40,271 nucleotides of DNA from positions 1 to 40,271 of the forward strand of contig JACRIZ010000101.1 in assembly GCA_016235765.1 (NCBI GenBank), written 5' to 3'. This document shows, in pieces, positions 33,065 through 40,271 of the stretch. Below the pieces are notes generated by a model. That model was not told where the DNA came from. It saw only the letters and a list, made by a program, of their open reading frames with translations, and made no database searches. Within the stretch, counting starts at the first letter, position 1, and every line of letters starts with the position of its first letter. The translations under genes and the position numbers were made by a program. The DNA comes from Rhodocyclales bacterium (lineage in GTDB: Bacteria > Pseudomonadota > Gammaproteobacteria > Burkholderiales > Rhodocyclaceae).

Positions 33065-34420
33065 TCAGCACCGCGCCACGTTCTCGAGTCGCACGGGCCG
33101 CCTCACCGCCATCCGGAAGCGGCCGCGGCCGGTCTTCTCGATGCCGAGGAAGGGGCAGCGCTCGGCCAGGCGGCGCTGGAGCAGGATCAGGCGCGCATCG
33201 AGGTTGTCGGTGATGTCGGGCAGACCGAGCGAGACATCGAGCCGCAACTCCCGGTTGGTGAATTCGCAGCGGCCGCCTTCGTTGTATTCACTCAGCAGTT
33301 TCCAGAGGATGGCGCCGGCCACCCCCTTGATCAGGTACTCGTTGTCGACGAAGACGCTGCGGTCGGCAGCGAAGTGGCGCACTTCGACCGGCGCTGATCC
33401 TGCCACCGGCGGCTGCGGCAGCGCGACCGTCTCGCGGACCGGCTCGGCCGCCTGCTCCGAGTTGCGCGCCAGCAGTTCGATGGCCATCGCCAACTGCCCG
33501 GCCAGGATGCTCAGTGCGTCCTCTTCCTCGTAGGAAAAGCGCTGTTCCTGCGGGCTCTCCACGTAGATGACGCCCAGCAGCCGCTGATCGAGAAGAATGG
33601 GTACGGCCAGTTGACTGTTCGCGTCGGGCACGCCGGGGAACGGGATTTCGCGGTCCAGTTCGATATCTCCGCCGCTTTCGGCAAAGCGTTGCCGGGTCGC
33701 CTGGACGTAGCGGTAGTCCTGCACCGCGTAGCCGATCCGGATGGCGCTGCGCTCGCGCGCAGCGACGCCGATGATGCCCTCGCCGAGCCCGATCTCGGAA
33801 CCCACGCCCGATTCCGGATAGCCGCGGCTGGCGACCGTGAAGAGGCACCCGCGCTGCGGATCGAACATCAGCACCATGCCGTGACGAATGTCGCAGTGGC
33901 GCTCCAGGCCCTCCAGCACGCCGTCGAGCAGCATCGCCAGGTCGGCGCTACCGGTCAGCCCGGCCAGGCAGGCGCGCAAACCGGAGAGCAGATCGGCGCC
34001 TTCGGCGGCCGCCGCAGTCAGGCCACCGGGCATGGCGTCGATGCGCAGGACGCGGTAGACGTCGGAACCGAGCAGCTTGAAGACCTTGCTCATGCCCGTG
34101 TGCGAAGCGATGGCGGCCAGGCGCGCCTTCATGTATTCGAACAGCGGGCCATCGGTCTCGGTGTGCTGGTATTCGAGGTAGAGGTGGTAATGGGTGGCGG
34201 TGCCGGGATCGATCACTTCGACGGTGGCACGCGGGTTGGCGAGGATGTTCTCTCGTGTCTTGTTGAAGAACTGGTAGCTCAGCGCCACATGCCGGTCGTC
34301 GACGAACTGCACATGCGAGAGTTTGGTGACGTTGGGCGTGCCGTCGCCGCTGCTGGTGGCGATCGCCGCAGGCACGGCGCCTTCGAAGCAGCGGCGCAGG
34401 TCGCGCAACGTCACGCTCAT
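33065..34420 (-). CDS. flavin split-barrel / GAF / C-terminal winged-helix-like protein
   Basis: A 451-residue three-part protein. Residues 10-130 resemble the pyridoxamine 5'-phosphate oxidase-like FMN-binding split barrel (AIATSSGDGTPNVTKLSHVQ, FFNKTRENILANPRATVEVI). Residues about 150-315 form a GAF domain (GLGEGIIGVAARERSAIRI, AVPILLDQRLLGVIYVES). Residues 345-451 hold a basic helical domain (AILWKLLSEYNEGG, TNRELRLDVSLG, EKTGRGRFRMAV) that looks like a winged helix. A plausible role is a redox or ligand sensor that controls transcription, but DNA binding is inferred. ATG at 34420 overlaps the stop of the upstream flavin-type gene by 4 nt; a longer frame upstream is not used. Confidence 0.78.
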   Translation of the reverse strand: MSVTLRDLRRCFEGAVPAAIATSSGDGTPNVTKLSHVQFVDDRHVALSYQFFNKTRENILANPRATVEVIDPGTATHYHLYLEYQHTETDGPLFEYMKARLAAIASHTGMSKVFKLLGSDVYRVLRIDAMPGGLTAAAAEGADLLSGLRACLAGLTGSADLAMLLDGVLEGLERHCDIRHGMVLMFDPQRGCLFTVASRGYPESGVGSEIGLGEGIIGVAARERSAIRIGYAVQDYRYVQATRQRFAESGGDIELDREIPFPGVPDANSQLAVPILLDQRLLGVIYVESPQEQRFSYEEEDALSILAGQLAMAIELLARNSEQAAEPVRETVALPQPPVAGSAPVEVRHFAADRSVFVDNEYLIKGVAGAILWKLLSEYNEGGRCEFTNRELRLDVSLGLPDITDNLDARLILLQRRLAERCPFLGIEKTGRGRFRMAVRRPVRLENVARC

Positions 34421-34920
34421 GGCTTCGGCCCCATGCGCTTGCCGGCGTCGGGTCCGGGCGTCTGCTCGAACATGGCCGTCGGGGTGAAGGTCACGGCCAC
34501 GGCATCGTCCGCCACGCCGACGAAGAAACCGCGCATGAACCGTTCCGCGTAGCCCAAGGGTACGCACTCGGCGACGAAGGCGTCGCCATAGGCACGGATC
34601 AGGTCGACGTCGCCCGGCGCCAGGGGCTCGATGCGCACTCCGTGCGCCTTGATCTGGCGCGACTCGTGGGTCTGCGGCCGACTGAATACGACGGAAAACG
34701 GCGCGCCGGCGCGCAGGTCGCGCAGCACCGCCGCGGCATGTGACGCCGAGAGGAACACGGTCAGTTCGCGCCCGTCCGCGGCAATCCGGCAGCCGAAGGC
34801 ACGGGCCACCGACGGGGTCAGGGCGGCATCGCGGGAAGCGACGTTCATCGACACCGGACCTAGCAGGAAGGCGGCCTGCCGGCAATCGAGAACCATGGAT
34901 TCGGATTGCATCGCTGCCAT
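34417..34920 (-). CDS. pyridoxamine 5'-phosphate oxidase-like flavin split-barrel protein
   Basis: A 167-residue cytoplasmic protein with a pattern like the PNPOx/split-barrel family: SMNVASRDAALTPSVARAFG, then GRELTVFLSASHAAAVLRDLRAG and PFSVVFSRPQTHESRQIKAHG. It has no membrane segment. True vitamin B6 oxidases have extra conserved residues that are not recognised here, so it is more likely an FMN or heme-binding relative. It is translationally coupled (ATGA) to the fused GAF protein, suggesting that the two act together. A GGAGG is about 15 nt before the ATG, farther than usual; downstream Met codons 4 and 9 are alternatives. Confidence 0.75.
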   Translation of the reverse strand: MAAMQSESMVLDCRQAAFLLGPVSMNVASRDAALTPSVARAFGCRIAADGRELTVFLSASHAAAVLRDLRAGAPFSVVFSRPQTHESRQIKAHGVRIEPLAPGDVDLIRAYGDAFVAECVPLGYAERFMRGFFVGVADDAVAVTFTPTAMFEQTPGPDAGKRMGPKP

Positions 34921-34985
34921 GTCGATCGAACGTCCCCTCCGCGAACAAGCAATACCCGATCATTCTACCCGGGCATCGCGCGACG

Positions 34986-35010
34986 AAGGCCATGTGAAGG
35001 ACATGGCCTT
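34986..35010. repeat. perfect 10-bp inverted repeat in the divergent promoter region
   Basis: AAGGCCATGT (34986-34995) and ACATGGCCTT (35001-35010) flank 5 nt. It lies between the flavin-protein gene and the cytochrome gene, right beside the 11-bp repeats. There is no transcript on the plus strand that would need a terminator here, so it may be an operator or a 5' hairpin in the leftward message. Confidence 0.65.
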
Positions 35011-35011
35011 G

Positions 35012-35050
35012 CTTAGCATTCTTTTAGCAATCGCCTAGCGAAGACTTAGC
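35012..35050 (+). promoter_or_regulatory. four YTAGC direct repeats at 11-bp spacing (likely response-regulator operator)
   Basis: TTAGC, TTAGC, CTAGC and TTAGC start at 35013, 35024, 35035 and 35046, with exactly 11 bp between starts. The six-base forms are CTTAGC, TTTAGC, CCTAGC and CTTAGC. Direct repeats on one face of the helix at 11 bp are the hallmark of OmpR/PhoB-family response regulator sites, here with room for two dimers. The array ends 78 nt before the cytochrome ATG. Confidence 0.6.
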
Positions 35051-35128
35051 GGCGGGCAGTTTCGCGGCCACGTAGCCTCTCTTCCGTCAGCACTTCGCTG
35101 TCGACAACTACATGGAGGTCCCCAACTC

Positions 35129-35614
35129 ATGAAGACTCTGCCTGTCTCCGCCGTACTGTTCTGTCTCCTCGCCCACGCCGGTTTCGCGACCGCCGGCCAG
35201 GATGCCGTCGAGCGCGGCCGCTATCTGGTCCAGACCAGCGGCTGCAACGACTGCCACACGCCCGGCTACATGCAGGTGGACGGCCGCCTGCCCACCAGCC
35301 AATGGCTGACTGGCGCCGCCGTCGGCTTCCAGGGCCCTTGGGGCACGACCTATCCGGCCAACCTGCGCCTGGCCTTGCAGGACATGAGCGAAGCCCAGTG
35401 GCTGCAGCGGGCGCGCCAGCCGATGGCGCCTCCGATGCCCTGGTTCAACCTGCGCGAATTTTCGGACCGCGACCTGGTCGCGATCTACCGCTTCGTCCGC
35501 TCGCTCGGGCCGGCCGGCGAACCGGCGCCGCAAGCCGTCGCACCCGGCATCCCGGTGGCGACGCCCTATATCGAGTTCGTGCCCAAGCAGGCGGCCAAGG
35601 TTGCGCGCCAGTAG
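35129..35614 (+). CDS. mono-heme c-type cytochrome
   Basis: A 161-residue exported cytochrome. The signal peptide ends near ATA (about residue 22). Heme is attached at Cys39-Asn-Asp-Cys42-His43, and the distal ligand is likely Met103 in APPMPWFNL. It resembles the small class I cytochromes of alcohol and gluconate dehydrogenase type, with the C-terminal ATPYIEFVPK tail. GGAGGT lies 9 nt before the ATG. No partner oxidoreductase gene is adjacent. It has its own promoter region with the tandem 11-bp repeats and is convergent with rlmI, only 5 nt apart and with no terminator seen between. Confidence 0.9.
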   Translation: MKTLPVSAVLFCLLAHAGFATAGQDAVERGRYLVQTSGCNDCHTPGYMQVDGRLPTSQWLTGAAVGFQGPWGTTYPANLRLALQDMSEAQWLQRARQPMAPPMPWFNLREFSDRDLVAIYRFVRSLGPAGEPAPQAVAPGIPVATPYIEFVPKQAAKVARQ

Positions 35615-35619
35615 AAAAG

Positions 35620-36810
35620 TCAGTCGACCTGCAGCAGCAAGCCCTTGAGGTATTCCCCTTCCGGAAACGCCAGCGCAATCGGGTGGTCCGGCGCACCTTG
35701 CAGGCGCTGCATGATGCGGGCGTCGCGGCCGGCGTCGAGGGCGGCGCCGGCGACGATCTTCTGGAAGAGTTCGAGGCCGATGCCGCCGGAGCAGGAGTAG
35801 GTCATCAAGAGGCCGCCGGGCGCGAGGAGCTTGCAGCCGAGCAGGTTGATGTCCTTGTAGGCGCGGCTGGCGCGTTCGGCGTGGCTGGCTGAGGGCGCGA
35901 ACTTGGGCGGGTCGAGGACGATGAGGTCGAAGGTTTCGCCGGCCGCCTTCAGCTTGCGCAGTTCGTCGAAGACGTTCTCGCAGCGCCATTCGGCACGGTC
36001 GGCGGGCAGTCGCGGATTGAGCGCGAGGTTGGCGGCCGCGCGGTCGAGCGCCGGCTGCGAGCTGTCGATGGAGACGACCGAGGTGGCGCCGCCGGCCAGT
36101 GCCTGCAGGCTGAAGCCGCCGGTGTAGCAGAAGCAGTTCAGCACGCGCCGGCCCGCCGACAGTTCGCGCAGCAGGCCGCGATTGTCGCGCTGGTCGAGGT
36201 AGAAACCGGTCTTGTGGCCGGCGACGATATCGACCGCCATTTTGACGCCGTGCTCCTCGATGACGATCTCGCCGGCCGGCGCCTCGCCGCGCAGCCAGCC
36301 GACGCGCGGCTCCAGGCCTTCGAGGCCGCGCACATCCGAATCGGAGCGCTCGTAGATGCGCGCGCAACCGGTCGCCAGTTGCAGCGCATCGGCGATCGCT
36401 TCGCGCCACTTGTCGGCGCCGGCGCTGGTGAGTTGCACGACCACCGTGTCGCCGTACTTGTCGGCGATCAGGCCGGGCAGGCCATCCGACTCGGCGTGAA
36501 TCAGGCGCTGGCCCTGCTCAAGAGTCAGGCTCGGCAGTACGCCTCTCCTCGCCACAGCGGCGGCGACGCGGCGCTTGAAGAAGGCGTTGTCGATGATCTC
36601 GTTCGGGTCGAAGCTCCAGACGCGGGCGCGGATCTGCGACTCCGGACTCCACGCCGCCTTGACCAGCACCTGCTTGCCGGCCACAACCTCGACGGTGTCG
36701 CCCGGCCGTGCCTTGCCGACCAGCCGCTCGACCGAGCCAGCGAAGATCCACGGATGGCGGCGGAACAGCGAGCGTTCCTTGCCGGGCTGCAAGATCAGTT
36801 GTGCGCTCAT
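35620..36810 (-). CDS. rlmI: 23S rRNA (cytosine1962-C5)-methyltransferase
   Basis: A 396-residue SAM-dependent RNA methyltransferase of the RlmI/YccW family. An N-terminal PUA domain (LILQPGKERSLFRRHPWIFAGSVERL...GDTVEVV) is followed by a middle EEHGVKMAVDIVAGHKTGFYLDQRDNR block and a Rossmann methyltransferase with NCFCYTGGFSLQAL and the catalytic-site LDPPKFA. The start ATG at 36810 overlaps the xerC stop (ATGA) and has AAGGAAG ahead of it. The open frame that runs further upstream lies over xerC and is not the gene. Length matches the family. Confidence 0.94.
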   Translation of the reverse strand: MSAQLILQPGKERSLFRRHPWIFAGSVERLVGKARPGDTVEVVAGKQVLVKAAWSPESQIRARVWSFDPNEIIDNAFFKRRVAAAVARRGVLPSLTLEQGQRLIHAESDGLPGLIADKYGDTVVVQLTSAGADKWREAIADALQLATGCARIYERSDSDVRGLEGLEPRVGWLRGEAPAGEIVIEEHGVKMAVDIVAGHKTGFYLDQRDNRGLLRELSAGRRVLNCFCYTGGFSLQALAGGATSVVSIDSSQPALDRAAANLALNPRLPADRAEWRCENVFDELRKLKAAGETFDLIVLDPPKFAPSASHAERASRAYKDINLLGCKLLAPGGLLMTYSCSGGIGLELFQKIVAGAALDAGRDARIMQRLQGAPDHPIALAFPEGEYLKGLLLQVD

Positions 36811-37694
36811 TTCTTCCTTGCTCTTGGATGGGCCGCGTCGTAAACCTTGGCCAGGTGCTGGAAATCGAGGTGGGTGTAGATCTGCGTGGTCGAGATACTG
36901 GCGTGGCCGAGCATCTCCTGCACGGCGCGCAGGTCGCCGGACGATTGCAGTACATGCGAGGCAAACGAGTGGCGCAGCATGTGCGGATGGACGTGTACGC
37001 CGAGGCCGATGCGCTTGGTCCAAAGGTCGAGGCGCTGCTCGATGCTGCGCGGACCGATGCGCCGGCCGCGCGCGCCGACGAACAACGCCGCCTCGTCGGG
37101 TTTCGCCAGTTCGGCGCGACAAGCCAGCCAGGCGCGGATCGCCTCGGCCGCCTTGCTGCCCAGCGGCACGGCGCGTGTCTTGCCGCGCTTGCCGGTCACC
37201 GTCACCACGCCCTCGACAAGATCGAGGCCGCCATTCAGGTCCAGGCTCGCCAGTTCCGAGAGACGCAGGCCCGACGAGTAGAACAGTTCGAACATCGCCT
37301 TGTCGCGAATCTCGGCCGTCGTCTCGGCGGGCGCGTCGAGCAGCGCCTGCGACTGGTCGATGGACAGCGCCTTGGGCAGACCCTTCGGCCGCTTCGGCGC
37401 CTTGAGGCCGTCGCAGGGGTTCACCGCGATGGCGCCGCGCTTCGCCAGCCAGCGATAGTAGGCGCGCCAGGCCGACAAGCTGCGCGCCAGCGAACGCGCC
37501 GCCAGGCCCTGGCCATGCAGTTGCATGGCGTAGCGCTTGAGCTGGTGGGGCTGCAGCGTGACGAGCGCCACCTCGCCGGCCAGCGCTGCCAGCCGTTTGA
37601 GGTCGCGCCCGTAGGCGGCGATGGTGTGCGGACTGGCGCGCCGCTGGTGGGTCAGTTCGGCGAGGAAGGCGTCGACCGCGGTGTCGGCGGTCAT
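36807..37694 (-). CDS. xerC: tyrosine recombinase XerC
   Basis: A 295-residue site-specific recombinase that, with XerD, resolves chromosome dimers at dif. The N-terminal SAM-like domain binds the core site. The catalytic set is complete: Arg144 (SGLRLSEL), Lys169 (TGKRGKTR), His238 and Arg241 (HPHMLRHSFASH), His264 (MLGHASIS) and Tyr273 (TTQIYTHLD), at positions nearly identical to E. coli XerC. ATG at 37694 follows the DUF484 gene by 8 nt. The dapF-DUF484-xerC order matches many proteobacteria, so this is the housekeeping recombinase and not a mobile-element integrase. Confidence 0.97.
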   Translation of the reverse strand: MTADTAVDAFLAELTHQRRASPHTIAAYGRDLKRLAALAGEVALVTLQPHQLKRYAMQLHGQGLAARSLARSLSAWRAYYRWLAKRGAIAVNPCDGLKAPKRPKGLPKALSIDQSQALLDAPAETTAEIRDKAMFELFYSSGLRLSELASLDLNGGLDLVEGVVTVTGKRGKTRAVPLGSKAAEAIRAWLACRAELAKPDEAALFVGARGRRIGPRSIEQRLDLWTKRIGLGVHVHPHMLRHSFASHVLQSSGDLRAVQEMLGHASISTTQIYTHLDFQHLAKVYDAAHPRARKK

Positions 37695-37702
37695 GCGTGC
37701 CC

Positions 37703-38350
37703 CTATGCAGTGGTACGCAGCAGCGCCGCCGCAGCCATGTCGCCGATGCGGTCGAGGTAGAGCGTGCCCATCTCGGGATAGAAGCGGTGCGCCTCCTCGC
37801 TCGCCAGCAGCAGCATGCCGAAGCAGGCGCCCTCGTGGCGCAGCGGAATCTGCGCCACCGAGCGGATGTGGGAAGCCGACTCGCCCAGCCAGGTCACGGC
37901 CTCCTGCTCGGCCGCGGGACCACAATAGGGCTGCAGCATGGCGCCGGCCTTCTGCCGGAACGCCTCGCCGACGTCGGCAAATTCCACGGCGTCGCCGGCA
38001 GCTCCACCCCACAGGCGGACGGCCACGTGCGGCACGGCGAAGTCGCCGCCGATGTGCGAATAGAGGACGCGCATCACGCCGGTCAGATCGGTGGCGCCGA
38101 GCAGGCCGACGCCGAGGCGATGCACCTTGGTCGAAATCAGGTCGTTCTCCTCGCCGAAGGTAATCAGCTCGGCAAGCTTGGCTTCGAGCTGCTTGATCTT
38201 GTCGCGCATGACCCCCATCTGCCGCTCGGTGATCGAGATGGCGCGACCTTCGTGCGGGCTGGGCACGTGGATCTGCAGCAGCAACTCGGAATAGTGGTCG
38301 AAGAATTCCGGATGGCTCTTCAGGTAGTTGGCGACTTCATTGGCGTCCAT
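37703..38350 (-). CDS. DUF484 family protein (GAF-like)
   Basis: A 215-residue protein of the DUF484 group, usually found between dapF and xerC. The N-terminus MDANEVANYLKSHPEFFDHY and the segment SLEN-like HEGRAISITERQMGVMRDKI are typical, followed by a coiled-coil stretch and a GAF-like domain (DLTGVMRVLYSHIG, SVAQIPLRHEGACFGMLLLAS). A longer start at 38362 (MEVAMDAN) is possible, but GGAAG ahead of 38350 favours the shorter one. The biochemical role is not established. Confidence 0.9.
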   Translation of the reverse strand: MDANEVANYLKSHPEFFDHYSELLLQIHVPSPHEGRAISITERQMGVMRDKIKQLEAKLAELITFGEENDLISTKVHRLGVGLLGATDLTGVMRVLYSHIGGDFAVPHVAVRLWGGAAGDAVEFADVGEAFRQKAGAMLQPYCGPAAEQEAVTWLGESASHIRSVAQIPLRHEGACFGMLLLASEEAHRFYPEMGTLYLDRIGDMAAAALLRTTA

Positions 38351-38367
38351 GGCGACTTCCATAAGGG

Positions 38368-39210
38368 CTATAGGTTGGCGGGCAGCGTCGCCTCGCCCTC
38401 GAAAACGGTTTCTGCAGGGCCGGTCATCAGTACCGGCCGGTTCGGTCCGGCCCAGGCGATGCTGAGCGCCCCGCCGCGGGTTTCGACGCGCACCGGCGTA
38501 TCGAGCAGGCCGCGCAGGATGCCGGCCACCACGGCCGCGCAGGCGCCCGTGCCGCAGGCCAGCGTCTCGCCGGCACCGCGTTCGTACACGCGCAGGCGAA
38601 TCGAACGGCGGTCCACGATCTCCATGAAGCCGGCGTTCACGCGCCGCGGGAAGCGCTCGTGCGCCTCGATCAGCGGACCATAGCGGGCGACCGGGAATTC
38701 GTCGACGTCCACCACCACTTGCACGGCGTGCGGGTTGCCCATCGACACCGCAGTGATGTCGAAGGTCTTGTCGTTGACCTGCAGCGGCTGCACGACGTCG
38801 AGGCTGTTGCTCTCGAAGGGTACGTCTTCCGGCGACAGGCGCGGCACGCCCATGTCGACGGTGACGCGACCGTCGTCTTCCAGGCGCGGCGCGATGATGC
38901 CCGACTTGGTTTCGACGCGAATCTCGCGCTTCTCGGTCAGGCCGCGGTCGTGCACGAAGCGGGCAAAACAACGGGCACCGTTGCCGCATTGTTCGACTTC
39001 GCCGCCGTCGGCGTTGAAGATCCGGTAGCGGAAATCGACGCCCTTCTGCGTCGGCTCCTCGACGACCAGCACCTGGTCGCAGCCGACGCCGAAATGGCGG
39101 TCGGCCAGGAAGCGCGCTTGCGCCGCAGTCGGCACGAAGTGCTGGTGGATGGCGTCGAGAACGACGAAGTCGTTGCCCAGGCCATGCATCTTGGTGAACT
39201 TGATCTTCAT
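38368..39210 (-). CDS. dapF: diaminopimelate epimerase
   Basis: A 280-residue cofactor-independent racemase that converts LL- to meso-diaminopimelate, used for peptidoglycan and as the LysA substrate. The two active-site cysteines are Cys75 in EQCGNGARC and Cys219 in [18 protein letters not shown] and [12 protein letters not shown] are conserved family signatures. ATG at 39210 overlaps the CoA-binding gene stop by 4 nt. LysA acts on its product and is encoded at 18024-19286 in a separate unit. Confidence 0.97.
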   Translation of the reverse strand: MKIKFTKMHGLGNDFVVLDAIHQHFVPTAAQARFLADRHFGVGCDQVLVVEEPTQKGVDFRYRIFNADGGEVEQCGNGARCFARFVHDRGLTEKREIRVETKSGIIAPRLEDDGRVTVDMGVPRLSPEDVPFESNSLDVVQPLQVNDKTFDITAVSMGNPHAVQVVVDVDEFPVARYGPLIEAHERFPRRVNAGFMEIVDRRSIRLRVYERGAGETLACGTGACAAVVAGILRGLLDTPVRVETRGGALSIAWAGPNRPVLMTGPAETVFEGEATLPANL

Positions 39211-39620
39211 TTCAGCAACGCCACGTATTCTTTGTAGATGCAGCGATCCATGACCACGGTGATGCCCGCCGCACGCGCCTTCTCGGCCGCCGCCTCATCG
39301 ACGACGCTTTCCTGCAGCCACAACCGCCTGACGCCCTTGGCAATGCACTCGTCGACGATGCCGGACACATGTTCCGGCGCGCGGAACACATCGACCAGAT
39401 CGGGCAGCATCGGCACGTCAGCCAGGCGCGCATAGGCCTGCTCGCCCAGCACTGCGGTCTGGGCCGGGCGCACCGGCACGATGCGGTAGCCGAAGCCCTG
39501 CAGGGCCTGGGCGACGTGGTAGCTCGGTCGCGCCGGGTTGTCGGACAGGCCCAGCACCGCAATGGTTTTCACCTCGCGCAGCAGCGCGCGGATTTCGTCA
39601 GGGGATGGATTCCGGAACAT
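39207..39620 (-). CDS. CoA-binding domain protein (YccU-like)
   Basis: A 137-residue single-domain Rossmann protein of the CoA-binding (YccU) family. [20 protein letters not shown] is the nucleotide-binding segment, followed by YRIVPVRPA and [22 protein letters not shown]. Proteins of this family bind coenzyme A, but no enzymatic role is established. It overlaps dapF by 4 nt. It lies 26 nt downstream of the acyltransferase gene and may share its transcript. Confidence 0.9.
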   Translation of the reverse strand: MFRNPSPDEIRALLREVKTIAVLGLSDNPARPSYHVAQALQGFGYRIVPVRPAQTAVLGEQAYARLADVPMLPDLVDVFRAPEHVSGIVDECIAKGVRRLWLQESVVDEAAAEKARAAGITVVMDRCIYKEYVALLK

Positions 39621-39646
39621 GGCCCGATCTTAGCGGATAGCGGTCT

Positions 39647-40271
39647 TCAGCGCTTGTAGACGCTCTTTTCTCCGCGCGGCCGGGTCTTGAAGCGGCGGTG
39701 CAGCCAAAAATACTGCTCGGGCATCTTCAACACCTCCGACTCGATGTAGGCATTCATCTGCCGCGTGTCGCCCTCGATCGACTCGCCGGGGAAATCCGGC
39801 CAGGCCGCGCCGATCTCGATGCGATAGCCGTCGCCGTCCATGTGCGCGATCACCGGCACGACCACCGCCCCGGCCAGGCGGGCCAGGCGCGACAGGCCGG
39901 TAATGGTCGCCGCGGGATGGCCAAAGAAGGGCACGAAGATGGTGTCGCGCTCGCCGAAGTCCATGTCCGGCAGGTAGAAGAAGGGCATGCCGGCCTTCAT
40001 CGCCTTGAGCCCCTTGCGCGTGCTCTCCTGGCGCGACAGCATCAGCGACTTGCCGAAGCGCGCGCGGCCCTTGTAGAGCGCGGCATTGAACAGCAGGTTC
40101 TTCTGGTTGGCATAGATGCCCGACATGTCATAGTCCATGCTCATGCGCGTCCAGGCCATGTCGAGGCCGACGAAGTGCGGCACCAGCAGGATGACCGGCC
40201 GCTTGCCGTACAAGGCGTCGAGATGTTCCTTGCCGGTCAGATGGCCGAGCTTGCGGATGCGCGCTTCGGAA
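39647..40271 (-). CDS. LpxL/HtrB-type lipid A acyltransferase (C-terminal part)
   Basis: The C-terminal 208 codons are present; the 5' end is beyond the window. The enzyme adds a secondary acyl chain to lipid A at the inner membrane. The HX4D acyltransferase motif is seen in PHFVGLD, and GLKAMKAGMPFFYLPDMDFG and FFGHPAATITG are family blocks. The tail ends RRFKTRPRGEKSVYKR, also typical (W-x-HRRFKTRP). LpxL, LpxM and LpxP cannot be told apart from this part. The frame reads through to the window edge without a stop. Confidence 0.92.
   Translation of the reverse strand, partial: SEARIRKLGHLTGKEHLDALYGKRPVILLVPHFVGLDMAWTRMSMDYDMSGIYANQKNLLFNAALYKGRARFGKSLMLSRQESTRKGLKAMKAGMPFFYLPDMDFGERDTIFVPFFGHPAATITGLSRLARLAGAVVVPVIAHMDGDGYRIEIGAAWPDFPGESIEGDTRQMNAYIESEVLKMPEQYFWLHRRFKTRPRGEKSVYKR

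Noticed and set aside
36807-37694. Tyrosine recombinase as a sign of a mobile element
   Set aside because: Gene order and catalytic residues match housekeeping XerC, and no attachment repeats or cargo genes are present.

Overview
The window is about 40 kb of high-GC chromosomal DNA from a Gram-negative bacterium. It reads as a betaproteobacterium, probably Rhodocyclales or a relative. The reasons are the order pilM-N-O-P-Q / aroK-aroB / dgt / gltB-gltD / glmU with divergent ponA, the cluster lpxL-like / CoA-binding / dapF / DUF484 / xerC / rlmI, and the pairing of hslVU with a STAS-type gene. This placement rests on gene order and protein resemblance, not on a search. Most genes are housekeeping and tightly packed. 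Many pairs overlap by 4 nt (ATGA or GTGA), and non-ATG starts are frequent (pilM TTG; pilN, aroK, hslV, znuB-like and the STAS gene GTG; ponA probably TTG).

Layout. 1-15029, all on the minus strand: glmU (3' end outside the window), gltD, gltB, dgt, aroB, aroK, pilQ, pilP, pilO, pilN, pilM. Intrinsic terminators follow gltD and pilQ, and a third terminator-like hairpin sits just ahead of gltB. 15030-15217 is a divergent control region. 15218-17536 (+) is ponA, tail to tail with cyaY (-). 17896-26516 (+) holds a small LptM-like lipoprotein, lysA, an RND efflux adaptor and permease, and a DUF748/AsmA-like envelope protein. 26513-29575 (-) holds hslU, hslV and a tandem-STAS protein. 29644-33029 (-) is a metal-uptake unit: ABC permease, solute-binding protein, outer-membrane barrel and a small His/Cys-containing secreted protein, with no ATPase. 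33065-34920 (-) holds two flavin split-barrel proteins, one fused to GAF and a possible winged helix. 35129-35614 (+) is a c-type cytochrome. 35620-40271 (-) is rlmI, xerC, DUF484, dapF, a CoA-binding protein and an LpxL-type acyltransferase cut by the window edge.

How the parts work together: GlmU, PonA, LysA and DapF feed peptidoglycan and diaminopimelate/lysine synthesis. The LpxL-type enzyme and the LptM-like lipopeptide serve lipopolysaccharide. PilM-Q form the type IV pilus alignment complex and secretin. GltBD and AroKB supply glutamate and aromatic precursors. HslUV is a heat-shock protease.

The most unusual signals are non-coding. (1) The pilM leader has three mutually complementary segments, one of which covers the ribosome binding site. 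(2) Four YTAGC repeats spaced exactly 11 bp apart lie upstream of the cytochrome, as expected for an OmpR/PhoB-type response regulator. (3) A terminator hairpin lies between a candidate gltB promoter and gltB. (4) A candidate leaderless aroK start follows the pilQ terminator. No complete new defence or mobile system, CRISPR array, tRNA, rRNA or insertion sequence was seen.
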